Source of the DNA: Rubricoccus marinus
GTDB taxonomy: Bacteria; Bacteroidota; Rhodothermia; Rhodothermales; Rubricoccaceae
Direction: 5' to 3'
Assembly: GCF_002257665.1 (NCBI RefSeq)
Contig: NZ_MQWB01000001.1
Coordinates: forward strand, 1,403,712 to 1,467,711
DNA length: 64,000 bases
Shown: in pieces, positions 17,919 through 26,662 of the stretch
Position numbering within the stretch: the stretch's first letter is position 1
How the letters are laid out: every line of letters starts with the position of its first letter
Program-made: the position numbers and the translations under genes
Notes under the pieces: model-generated
Databases searched by the model: none
Seen by the model: the letters and a program-made list of their open reading frames with translations, nothing else
What the model was told of the DNA's origin: nothing

Positions 17919-19394
17919 CTAGGCGTACTGCGCGGCGAGCTCGGCGAACTCCATCTCGAAGGCGTCTACGAGGGGGTGCGGGTCCGACGCGTACGCCTCG
18001 TCCACCGCCACGCCGACACGGACGTTGTCGTCGTAGCTGAGGATGGAGAGGCCGAGGCCGATGTCGCCGGCCTGGGGCACCCAGAACATGAGCTCGCGGA
18101 CGGGCGCGCCGAGCATGTGCATCTCCTCAGTCGGGCCGGGCACGTTGGTGACCACCGCCGAGGCCTTGGACGCGAACATGTCCACGACGAACTGGTGGCC
18201 CCAGCCGGGCGCCTTGCCGATGGACTGAAGGATGCCGTAGACCACGGCCGGCTGCTGCGAGTCCTTGAGCGCGTTCATGCGCTCTTTCAGCAGCCGCAGC
18301 CGCTCCAGCGGGTCGATGGTCCCGACCGGCAGCGTCACGAACACGAGCGAGAACGCGTTGCCCATGTCGTACGGGCGGTCGGCCGGGCGGACGTTGAACG
18401 GGACGGCGACCCGGATCTCGACGCCGCGGACCGAGTCGCCTCTGGCGATGAGATAGCGGCGGAGCGCGCCCGTCGCGGTCGCCATGAGCACGTCGTTGAC
18501 CTTGGAGCCTGTGGCCGCGCCGATGGCTTTGATGGTGGGCAGCGGGATCGCGCGGGTCCACGCGGCGCGCTTGCGCGGCGATGCCTCGCCCTTGAACACG
18601 GTCTCGGAGTCCTTCGGCATCGTCAGCAGGTGCCCCAAGGAGCCCACGCCGCCACCGACGGTTTTCAGCCGGCGCCAGAGGTGCGCGGGTTTGGTCAGCA
18701 GGTCCACCGTCTCCTCGACGGCGCCTCTGGCGGTGCGCGTGACCCGTTTCGCCAGAGGCTTCCTCGGCGGCTTCGCGGGCGCCAGGGCCGTGCCGGGAAT
18801 CTTGGCGGGGTCGAACCGTTCATCGCACATCGAGAGGAGCACGGGCATCAGCCCGAGCCCGTCGCCGATCACGTGGTGGAGGCGGATAACGAAGGCGCTC
18901 GCGATCTCGTCGTCCACGTCTTGGACGAGGTGGAACGTCCAGGGGGAGCGCTCAAAGCTGAGCGGCTGGCTCATGAGGTCGCTCACGAGCGCTTCCAACC
19001 CTCGGTGTCCGCCAGGAGCGGGGAGTTCGATGGGGACGAGGTGGTCGTCGAGGTCGAACGTGTCGTCCGGCACCCACTTCGCGCGCGCCGAGTCCGGGTT
19101 CTCGATCCGCATCCGGAAGCGGTTGAATGGCACGAACCGCTCCATCAGCAGGGCCTTCGCGTCCTCGTGCGTCATCCGGCTCCCGAACGCGATCACCCCT
19201 GTGATGGTCATCGGGTTGTCGGGCTCTTCCATGCGCAGCCACGCGCCGTCGGCGGGGCTGACAGAGAACGGCTTCGGGCGGGGGAGAGGCACGGCGGCGC
19301 GGAGGAGATGGGGCCGTGAGTCTACGACGGCGCCTCTGGCGTGTCGAGCGCCGGCACGTCTCGGCACGGGCCAGCCGTTCGCGCCAGAGGCCAT
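17919..19394 (-). CDS. Wax ester synthase / diacylglycerol acyltransferase (WS/DGAT)
   Basis: Up to 491 residues. The catalytic HHxxxDG motif appears as HHVIGDG (about 172-178), with downstream family blocks such as VNDVLMATATGALRRYL, VPFNVRP and VTNVPGP. WS/DGAT enzymes join acyl-CoA to fatty alcohols or diacylglycerol for storage lipid. The reading frame begins immediately after the rlmN stop (TAGATG), but the first 40 residues are low-complexity and motif-derived. The true start may be a later GTG just before PLPRPKPFSVSPADGAW, which is where family similarity begins. Likely co-transcribed with rlmN. Confidence 0.9.
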   Translation of the reverse strand: MASGANGWPVPRRAGARHARGAVVDSRPHLLRAAVPLPRPKPFSVSPADGAWLRMEEPDNPMTITGVIAFGSRMTHEDAKALLMERFVPFNRFRMRIENPDSARAKWVPDDTFDLDDHLVPIELPAPGGHRGLEALVSDLMSQPLSFERSPWTFHLVQDVDDEIASAFVIRLHHVIGDGLGLMPVLLSMCDERFDPAKIPGTALAPAKPPRKPLAKRVTRTARGAVEETVDLLTKPAHLWRRLKTVGGGVGSLGHLLTMPKDSETVFKGEASPRKRAAWTRAIPLPTIKAIGAATGSKVNDVLMATATGALRRYLIARGDSVRGVEIRVAVPFNVRPADRPYDMGNAFSLVFVTLPVGTIDPLERLRLLKERMNALKDSQQPAVVYGILQSIGKAPGWGHQFVVDMFASKASAVVTNVPGPTEEMHMLGAPVRELMFWVPQAGDIGLGLSILSYDDNVRVGVAVDEAYASDPHPLVDAFEMEFAELAAQYA

Positions 19395-20474
19395 CTAGGC
19401 GGCTTCCCGCGTGGCGAGCTGGCCGCAGGCGGCGTCGATGTCCTGGCCGCGGCTGCGGCGGACGGTCACGCGGACCTCCTCGCGCACGAGCGCGCGAATG
19501 AAGCGGTCCAACTCGGCCTCTGGCGGCGAGGTGAAGCCCGTCCCTTGGACGGGGTTGTACACGATCAGGTTGACCTTGGACGGCGCCCATCGCGTGACGG
19601 CGGCGAGGTTGCGCGCGTCCTCGTCGGTGTCGTTCTGGCCCGCGAAGACGCAGTACTCGTAGGTGACGCGCTCGCCGGTCAGGTTCCAGTAGTGACGGAT
19701 GGCGTCGCGCAAGGCGCCGAGGTCGGTCTTTTCCGAGCGGTTGACGGGCATGATCGCGCTCCTCTGCGCGTCCGTCGGCGCGTGGAGGCTAACGGCGAGG
19801 CGGAAGCCGGGGATGGCGCCAGAAGCCTGCCCGTCCGCCACCTCGCGGATGCGGCGCGCGAGGCCGACGGTGGAAACGGTCACGCGCCGCGGCGCGAGGC
19901 CGAGCCCGTCGCGGATGAGCCCGACGCTTTTGGTGACGGCGCTCATGTTCTGCAGCGGCTCGCCCATGCCCATGTAGACGACGTTGCTGAGGCCGCGGCC
20001 ATACGTCTCGTGCGCGAGCGCGTCCAGGTGCTGCGCTTGGGCGGCGATCTGGCCGGCGGTGAGGTTCTCCTGGAATCCCATGCGGCCGGTCGCGCAAAAC
20101 GTGCAGCCCATCGCGCAGCCGACCTGCGAGGACACGCAGGCCGTGAGGCGGCGGGCGCGGCCGGTCTCCTCGTCTACGTCCGGGATGAGCACGGCCTCCA
20201 CGGCGCGGCCGGAGGGGAGGCGGAGCAGCGTCTTAATGGTCCCGTCGGTCGCCGTCTGGCGGCTCGTCTCTTCCAGCCGCCCGATCTGCGCCTCGGCGCC
20301 GAGCCTCTGGCGCAGCGCCAGAGGCAGGTTCGTCATGGCGTCGAAGGAGCGGGCGCCCTTTTCGTGCATCCACTCGAAGAGCTGCCGCCCCCGGTAGGCC
20401 GGCTCGCCGATCTCCCGCATGAACGCGGTGAGTTCGATCTGGTCGAGGGCGAGGAGGTCTGGGGGCGCTGGCAT
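19395..20474 (-). CDS. rlmN: Dual-specificity 23S rRNA/tRNA adenine-C2 methyltransferase RlmN
   Basis: 359 residues, the usual family length. Radical-SAM cluster motif CAMGCTFC within SSQVGCAMGCTFCATGRMGF, SAM-binding YMGMGEPLQN, and the C-terminal catalytic cysteine in AACGQL. RlmN methylates A2503 of 23S rRNA and A37 of some tRNAs. It lies immediately beside the integron-type array (315 bp from its start codon) and ends adjacent to the WS/DGAT gene. The coding sequence carries several window-wide motif copies, so it is resident. Confidence 0.96.
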   Translation of the reverse strand: MPAPPDLLALDQIELTAFMREIGEPAYRGRQLFEWMHEKGARSFDAMTNLPLALRQRLGAEAQIGRLEETSRQTATDGTIKTLLRLPSGRAVEAVLIPDVDEETGRARRLTACVSSQVGCAMGCTFCATGRMGFQENLTAGQIAAQAQHLDALAHETYGRGLSNVVYMGMGEPLQNMSAVTKSVGLIRDGLGLAPRRVTVSTVGLARRIREVADGQASGAIPGFRLAVSLHAPTDAQRSAIMPVNRSEKTDLGALRDAIRHYWNLTGERVTYEYCVFAGQNDTDEDARNLAAVTRWAPSKVNLIVYNPVQGTGFTSPPEAELDRFIRALVREEVRVTVRRSRGQDIDAACGQLATREAA

Positions 20475-20788
20475 CCCATAAGAACGCCTCTGGCGCCAGA
20501 GGCGGGGTGGATGGGGCGCGGATCGGGTGTGAAATGGCGCCAGAGGCCGCGGCCGAGTGCGGCGTTTCGGCCGCGACGCGAGAGGACGACGCCGGAGCTA
20601 GGGCGGCGTTTGGACAGCGGCCGAGGCGATTCGTGCTTGCGTTCTCGTTTGCGCAGGCGTTCCTTCACATTCCGCTTCACGGATGTTCTGACGCATGAAG
20701 TGCGGAAACTGTCGCTTCATGCCGCCCAGCTTCCGCCTTTTGTCCCGATTCCGGACTTCATCCGGCACTCAGTGCCGCTGAAGTACTA
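20475..20788. other. Gene-poor segment between rlmN and the cassette array
   Basis: 314 bp with no convincing gene. It holds one 18-bp motif palindrome (20486-20503), another motif copy near 20536, an inverted repeat ATGAAG / CTTCAT near 20695-20720, and the hairpin before the first cassette. If an attI site existed it should lie here, but I cannot identify one, and no integrase coding sequence is present. Confidence 0.6.
20755..20784. other. Hairpin abutting the first cassette boundary
   Basis: Two-part stem: ACTTCA pairs with TGAAGT and CGGCACT with AGTGCCG across a one-base loop centre. It ends four bases before GTTAGCC (20789-20795), the start of cassette 1. It could be a recombination site structure or a terminator lacking a T-tract. 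Confidence 0.5.
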
Positions 20789-20812
20789 GTTAGCCGTACT
20801 CTTGCTCGAACC

Positions 20813-21034
20813 GTGAGCGAATCCACTCTCCGCCGAACCGTCCGCATTGTCGCCAGCCTCGCGCTCGCGGCGGGACTCTTCGGAATGCTCTTCTGCTTCC
20901 CGTTTTTGTGGTCGGCAAATATGGAAGACCTCGTCGGCGCAGGCTTCCCTTTCGTGGGCGGCGCAGTCCTCTTCGCTTCCGGCCTCGTCGCGCTGGCGCT
21001 CACCATCGGCAAGAACTCTACGGGCGCTCCGTAG
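20813..21034 (+). CDS. Cassette 1: small two-helix membrane protein
   Basis: 73 residues from GTG 20813. Two membrane helices (about 10-32 and 42-64) separated by a short loop with WSANMEDLVGAG. No family recognised. It starts 18 bases after the cassette boundary and ends 11 bases before the attC R'' box, the compact spacing typical of cassettes. No good ribosome-binding site is visible. Confidence 0.65.
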   Translation: MSESTLRRTVRIVASLALAAGLFGMLFCFPFLWSANMEDLVGAGFPFVGGAVLFASGLVALALTIGKNSTGAP

Positions 21035-21045
21035 GCTGGGAGTAC

Positions 21046-21175
21046 GGCTAACCCGCCGCTGCAAGCCGACCCTAGGCGCTGGCGCTCTCAGTCCCAGTGG
21101 GGCACCAGCGCTTCCGTAGCTTCGATTCACCGCCGCGCCCTCAACCTAGGGCGGTTGAGCGGCCCTCTGTTAGGC
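21046..21175 (+). other. attC site 1
   Basis: 130 bp. R'' GGCTAAC, left arm GCCGCTGCAAGC, right arm GCGGTTGAGCGGC, R' GTTAGGC (21169-21175). The arms pair as GCCGCT-CAA with one unpaired G in the left arm, the extrahelical base integrases use to choose the recombined strand. Confidence 0.85.
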
Positions 21176-21210
21176 CGCACTACTAAGCAGAACAACCCTC
21201 AATCCGTTCA

Positions 21211-21510
21211 ATGGACGCGCAGACTCAAAAGTGGGGGCGCGGCTGCTTGGGCCTCGGCTTTGGAACCGTCCTGGTCGGCTCCGTTCTATCGAGCTTCCAT
21301 CCAGCCGCACTACCTCTGATCGCCAGCTTTGCGCTTGGCTTCGCAATCTGGAAGATGCTAGACACGCGGCTCGCTTGGCCGACCGCGATTGCCGGAGGCT
21401 TCCAACTCGTCGAGCGGGACAAGAACCCTTCCAGCTACTGGCTAAGTGTCTCAATTGTGAGCTTCATGTTTCTGATCGCGCTCTCGCTCGCTGTTTACTC
21501 CTTCTTGTAA
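21211..21510 (+). CDS. Cassette 2: small membrane protein
   Basis: 99 residues from ATG 21211. Three hydrophobic segments (about 13-30, 32-50 and 77-97); N-terminus polar (MDAQTQKWGRG). No family recognised. It sits 36 bases after the cassette boundary GTTAGGC and ends 9 bases before the attC 2 R'' box. Its base composition is less GC-rich than the resident genes. Confidence 0.65.
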   Translation: MDAQTQKWGRGCLGLGFGTVLVGSVLSSFHPAALPLIASFALGFAIWKMLDTRLAWPTAIAGGFQLVERDKNPSSYWLSVSIVSFMFLIALSLAVYSFL

Positions 21511-21519
21511 CTCCGTGCG

Positions 21520-21648
21520 GTCTAACCCGCCGCTGCAAGCCGACGATGGGCTCCAGCGTTCTCGGCTCGTCCAAGCACCGGCGCTACTTTCGCTTCGATC
21601 CGCTCTCGTGCCCTCAGCCCTTCGCGGTTGAGCGGCCATCTGTTATGC
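21520..21648 (+). other. attC site 2
   Basis: 129 bp. R'' GTCTAAC, left arm GCCGCTGCAAGC, right arm GCGGTTGAGCGGCC, R' GTTATGC (21642-21648). Same arms and unpaired G as attC 1, with an internal segment that matches the truncated site at 3519. Confidence 0.85.
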
Positions 21649-21739
21649 CGCCCTCGAACCGTAGCGGTCGGCTCTGTGACCAGCGGCTGACAGAGCGGAG
21701 TGCGATCTTGGGATCTCTACCCACCCCTCCTCTCTGGTC

Positions 21740-22306
21740 ATGGAAACTGCACCTCGCCGCGTCGTCGTCTCGGAATTCGTCTCGCTCGACGGCGTGATGG
21801 AAAACCCGTCCTGGACCGCGCCCTACTGGAACGATGAGATCGCCACGTTCAAAGGAGAGGAGGACTCCACCGCCGACTCCCTCCTCCTCGGGCGCGTGAC
21901 GTACGAGATGTTCTCAGCTGTCTGGCCCACGTCCGAGGACCCCGGTGCCCCACGCATCAACTCGCTCCACAAGCACGTCGCCTCGACGACATTGACCCAG
22001 GACGACCTCGACCGGGTCGGCTGGAACGCGACGCTGCTCGAAGGCGATGTCGCAGAGGCCGTACGCACGTTGAAGCAGGAGCCGGGCGGGGACCTCCTCG
22101 TGTGGGGGAGCGCCGAGTTGGCCCGGACACTGATCGCTCACGACCTCGTGGACGAGTACCGGCTGATAGTGTACCCCGTTGTGCTCGGGGGCGGGAAGCG
22201 TTTGTTCGGAACTGAGGCCGCGACGCTGGACCTCGTTGAGACGCGGCCGTTCAAGTCCGGTGCGACCGGGCTGGTGTACCGGCCCGCTTCTCAGGGGGCG
22301 GTATAA
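21740..22306 (+). CDS. Cassette 3, gene 1: dihydrofolate reductase-family (RibD_C) protein
   Basis: 188 residues from ATG 21740. N-terminal RRVVVSEFVSLDGVMENP and later LLLGRVTYEMF, WGSAELARTL and YPVVLGGGKRLF are hallmarks of the RibD C-terminal/DHFR-like reductase family (NADPH-dependent). Such genes are frequent in integron cassettes. The substrate cannot be assigned. It is followed 12 bp later by a second gene within the same cassette, an uncommon two-gene arrangement. Confidence 0.88.
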   Translation: METAPRRVVVSEFVSLDGVMENPSWTAPYWNDEIATFKGEEDSTADSLLLGRVTYEMFSAVWPTSEDPGAPRINSLHKHVASTTLTQDDLDRVGWNATLLEGDVAEAVRTLKQEPGGDLLVWGSAELARTLIAHDLVDEYRLIVYPVVLGGGKRLFGTEAATLDLVETRPFKSGATGLVYRPASQGAV

Positions 22307-22342
22307 TCGCGCACTGCTATGCCGGCTTACGAATCCCGATCT

Positions 22343-23047
22343 ATGATCCGCTCCCTCCTCCTAGGTCTGGGTCTGAGCCTCTTAGCCGGGTGTGGCGGAC
22401 CTGCCAGGGTGGAGCAGGCCGGACAAGGCGGGGGCGCTGTCAGGGCCAGCCTTGGTCAGGTCGACCCCAGCGCGCGCTATCTGTTCTACCTGCACGCCAA
22501 GGTCATCGAGGAAGAAGGGCTACCCGCCATCAGCCCCGAGCACGGCGAGTATCAATACGGGGCGATCTTGGACCGCCTCGCTCGCTTCGGATTCGTCGTC
22601 GTCAGCGAAGTCCGGCCCAAAGACGCCCCTTCCGGGTTCTACGCCCAACGGATCGCCGCACAGGTCGACTCCCTTCTCGGCGCGGGTGTGCCCCCGGAGC
22701 ACGTCACGGTCGTCGGAGCCTCGAAGGGGGCGTACATCGCGGCGCTCGTGTCGCATCGGGTCTCGGTCCCGAGCGTGCGCTACGTCCTCCTCTCGATGTG
22801 CGACGCCGAGACCGTGGCGTACATGATCGAGCAGGGGACCGACCTTCATGGCGATGTGCTTGCACTCCGGGACGCAGCCGACACGCCGGACCTCGTGGGC
22901 TCGTGCGAGGACTTGTTCACGTTCTCCCGCGAGATCGGGCGGCACGACGAGTTCGTGGTCGACGTAGGGACCGGACACGGCATCCTCTACCAGCCCCTGG
23001 ATGCGTGGGTCTTCCCTACGGTACGGTGGGCACAGGAGCCAGAGTGA
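22343..23047 (+). CDS. Cassette 3, gene 2: alpha/beta-hydrolase-like lipoprotein
   Basis: 234 residues from ATG 22343, chosen because it gives a lipoprotein signal (SLLAGC, Cys17); an in-frame ATG at 22319 adds eight residues. The body looks like an alpha/beta hydrolase: strand then VVGASKGAYIAAL with a nucleophile elbow G-x-S-x-G, and a late GTGHGILY supplying the likely catalytic His. Probably a surface- or periplasm-anchored esterase or lipase-like enzyme. It ends 26 bases before the attC 3 R'' box. Confidence 0.75.
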   Translation: MIRSLLLGLGLSLLAGCGGPARVEQAGQGGGAVRASLGQVDPSARYLFYLHAKVIEEEGLPAISPEHGEYQYGAILDRLARFGFVVVSEVRPKDAPSGFYAQRIAAQVDSLLGAGVPPEHVTVVGASKGAYIAALVSHRVSVPSVRYVLLSMCDAETVAYMIEQGTDLHGDVLALRDAADTPDLVGSCEDLFTFSREIGRHDEFVVDVGTGHGILYQPLDAWVFPTVRWAQEPE

Positions 23048-23073
23048 AGGGGTGCTCCACATGTAGGAGCGAC

Positions 23074-23202
23074 GCATAACTCACCGCTGCAGGCCGACCC
23101 CAAGCGTCAGCGTTCTCGGTTCCAACGGACCTCGGCGTATCCTGCGCTCCGATCCACCCGCCAGCCCTCAGCTTTGGGCGGCTGAGCGGTCACCTGTTCT
23201 AC
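23074..23202 (+). other. attC site 3
   Basis: 129 bp. R'' GCATAAC, left arm ACCGCTGCAG, right arm CTGAGCGGT, R' GTTCTAC (23196-23202). Both arms changed together relative to attC 1 and 2 (G-to-A paired with C-to-T, and CAA/TTG to CAG/CTG), so pairing and the unpaired G are kept. Confidence 0.85.
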
Positions 23203-23215
23203 CGCATCCCAACAA

Positions 23216-23569
23216 ATGGAGCCAAACGCCCAAAGGCAGGCACGGTCTGCTCCTCCGTGCTTCGGCCTCATCAGCACCATCTGGGGTGTATTCGCGGCAG
23301 TAGTGATCGGTACGCTGGCTGGCCGAAGCGAGATCGTCGCGCTCATTGTCATGGTGGGCGTTCCGTGGAGCGTCTACGCGATTGACAAAGTGCGCAAATG
23401 CGAAGGGCGCTTCCCTGACCGCGTTTACGACCGGCTCGACGAACCGGGGCTTTACTGGTTCGCTCGGGCGTCTGCCGTCTGGGCCGCAATCATGTTGCTG
23501 TGGGGTGTTGTAATCGTCGTGGATATGCTCTTCAATGATGGGGGGATGACTGGCGTCCAGATGCGGTAG
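23216..23569 (+). CDS. Cassette 4: small membrane protein
   Basis: 117 residues from ATG 23216. Three hydrophobic stretches (about 17-35, 40-56 and 83-105) with a charged loop KVRKCEGRFPDRVYDRLDEPG. No family recognised. Its stop codon TAG overlaps the R'' box GTAGAAC of the terminal attC, the tightest gene-attC spacing in the array. Confidence 0.65.
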   Translation: MEPNAQRQARSAPPCFGLISTIWGVFAAVVIGTLAGRSEIVALIVMVGVPWSVYAIDKVRKCEGRFPDRVYDRLDEPGLYWFARASAVWAAIMLLWGVVIVVDMLFNDGGMTGVQMR

Positions 23570-23625
23570 AACCCACTGCTGCAGGCCTCCCGCGGACGGA
23601 GTCCGCACTCGGCCTAGCTCCATAG
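23566..23625 (+). other. Terminal truncated attC
   Basis: R'' GTAGAAC (exact complement of cassette 4's start GTTCTAC) and left arm CACTGCTGCAGGCC. The partner right arm (expected CTGAGCAGTG) and a GTTNNNN box are not found before resident motif DNA resumes at 23632, so the right half is lost. Confidence 0.65.
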
Positions 23626-23694
23626 CGCTACGCCAGAGGCCTCTGGCGCGCTGGTCCATCTCACGTGCACACGCGCGCCGCTGGCGCCAGAGGC

Positions 23695-24732
23695 TCAGTC
23701 CTCGCTCGGCTGGATCGCGTCCCGCACCACGAACAGCGGGTACACGAACGCCGCCACGGCGGCCGGGAGGTAGAACAGCACGAGCCGCCAGACCGCCGCC
23801 GTGAGACCCAGGATGCCCGCGCCCACAAACGGCGCGTGCAACAGCGCAAACGTGGCTTCGGCGGCGCCAGCGGCCCCGGGCGTCGGTGCGGCGCTGCTCA
23901 CGGCGTAGGTCATCCAGCCCAGGAGCCAGAACAGCAACGGCTGGAACGGTCCGCCCAGCGCCGCGATGACGACCGTCGCGACCGAATACCGGGCGGTCCA
24001 CTGGATGGCCGTCAGCAGGAACGTGAGCGCGAACGGGCCTTTGCCGCGGGCGGCTACGAGCGCGAACGTCCGCCGCACGTCGCGCGCGCCGCGCACGACG
24101 GGCCGCCGCAGCCGCGCGCCGAGGCGCAACGCGCGACCGCGCCAGAAGCCACCGAGCCGGCCTCTGGCGGCGGCGCGGAACAGCGCCCAGGACAGCAGCC
24201 CCAGGGCCACACCCGAGCCCACGATGATCACCGCCGGGGCGTCCACGCCCCACGCGAAGCGGCCGAGCGCGCCGCGGATGGCCTCGTCCTCGCCGGCCGA
24301 CGAGAACGCGAGGGCCGCAGGGATCGCGAGGGCGATGAAGAGGATGTCTTGGATGCCCTCCACGGTGAGAAGCGTGGCCGCCGTGCCGCCGGGCACGCCG
24401 TGGCGCGTCGCGAGCGCCCACCGGATGCTGCCGCCGCCCACGGCCGTCGGCGTCACCGCCGAGCCCAGCACGCCGCCGGCGTACAAGCGAAACGCCGTCC
24501 AGAAGCGCAAGGGCCGTCCCACGAACCACGACCACACGGTCATGCGCGCGCTCTGCGTCAGCCACGGGACGGCGCTGAGCCCCAGCACGAGCCCGAGCGT
24601 CGCTAGAGGCACGTCGGCCAGCGACGCCAAGAGCGCGCGGTCGGTCGTCGCCAGGGAAATGGCGACGTTGGCCGCGACGCCGATCGGGATCAGGATCGCG
24701 GCGGCGCGGAGAAGCGAGCGGACCGGGGGCAT
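23695..24732 (-). CDS. Lysylphosphatidylglycerol synthase TM/UPF0104-type flippase-like membrane protein
   Basis: 345 residues with about eight membrane helices. Family features include FYAGGVLGSAVTPTAVGGGSIRWALATRHG-like region (start FRLYAGGVLGSAVTP) and GAAGAAEATF, typical of the LPG_synthase_TM / YbhN-like family. Members flip or build lipids; the soluble synthase domain is absent here, so lipid modification by aminoacylation is unlikely. The stop is adjacent to motif DNA that closes the cassette array. It is transcribed convergently with the array and divergently from the aminotransferase. Confidence 0.85.
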   Translation of the reverse strand: MPPVRSLLRAAAILIPIGVAANVAISLATTDRALLASLADVPLATLGLVLGLSAVPWLTQSARMTVWSWFVGRPLRFWTAFRLYAGGVLGSAVTPTAVGGGSIRWALATRHGVPGGTAATLLTVEGIQDILFIALAIPAALAFSSAGEDEAIRGALGRFAWGVDAPAVIIVGSGVALGLLSWALFRAAARGRLGGFWRGRALRLGARLRRPVVRGARDVRRTFALVAARGKGPFALTFLLTAIQWTARYSVATVVIAALGGPFQPLLFWLLGWMTYAVSSAAPTPGAAGAAEATFALLHAPFVGAGILGLTAAVWRLVLFYLPAAVAAFVYPLFVVRDAIQPSED

Positions 24733-24798
24733 GGGGAGGGGAGGGCGGCCTCTGGCGCCAGAGGCAGGGCTAACTTCGCGCTCCCCTCACCCCTAGAT

Positions 24799-26011
<1,213 letters not shown>

Positions 26012-26019
<8 letters not shown>

Positions 26020-26605
26020 CCCTGCCCTCCGGTCGCTCGCGGTTCTCGCGCTCCTGCTCCTGGCCTCTGGCGCCAGAGGCCAGCGGGTGTACCTCGGCGA
26101 CGCCGTTGACCGCTCGTTCGCGGTTTCCGCTTCGGCCGCGTTCGCGCAGGGCGAGGCGGCGCCAGGCGCGAGCGCGGTGGTCTCCGCCACGCGCTGGCTG
26201 GACGTGCAGGCCGGCGTGGTGCGGCTTCCGGATGATCGGTTCACGTCGTTGTTCGCGAGCGCCTCGGTCTGGCTGAGCCCGTCGGGTCCGACGCGGGCGA
26301 GCGTCTCGGGCGCGGTGCAAACGCTGCCGCAACGCGATGGGGAGTACCTGCTTTCGGTGACGGGCGGCGCTGGCTTCCCGCGCCCGATCGCCTCTGGCGT
26401 CTCCTTCGTGCCCCAGGCCGCCATGACGCTATCCACGCCGACCAAGGGAGGCCTGGCGCCAGAGGCGACCTTCTCGGGCGCGGCCGGCCTGACGCTCGAG
26501 ACAGCGGGGGGCCACATTGTCCTAGAGCCCTCTGTGGCCTACGCGGTGGTGAGCGAGTCGCTGGCGGGCGCGGTCTCGCTCGGCCTGGTCGTTCCGTTTG
26601 AGTAG
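26012..26605 (+). CDS. Exported beta-rich protein, unknown
   Basis: 197 residues from ATG 26012, overlapping the aminotransferase stop. Signal peptide ends ASGARGQ, whose codons are exactly one 18-bp motif palindrome (26063-26080), so the repeat supplies the cleavage region. The mature part has alternating beta strands and Gly/Ser/Ala-rich turns; it ends LVVPFE, barrel-like. No family recognised. Confidence 0.7.
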
Positions 26606-26662
26606 CGCGCGGACTCGCGCCAGAGGCTTGCCTGGAAAGGGCACCTGCCGATACCATCGCGC

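Larger units (their letters stand above)
20789..23625 (+). mobile_element. Integron-type cassette array (four cassettes, no integrase seen)
   Basis: Four consecutive cassettes, genes all on the plus strand, each ending in an attC site. Boundaries (cut after the G of GTTNNNN): 20789, 21169, 21642 and 23196. Cassette starts versus own R'' boxes: GTTAGCC/GGCTAAC, GTTAGGC/GTCTAAC (one mismatch), GTTATGC/GCATAAC, GTTCTAC/GTAGAAC. That agreement is the diagnostic end relation of integron cassettes. No integrase occurs in the window, so this is a cluster of attC sites lacking an integrase or a displaced array. No copy of the window-wide motif lies in the cassettes. Confidence 0.88.

Noticed and set aside
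20507-20698. Small plus-strand gene between rlmN and the array
   Set aside because: 63 codons, composed of motif-derived and Arg/Ala-rich residues, no start signal.
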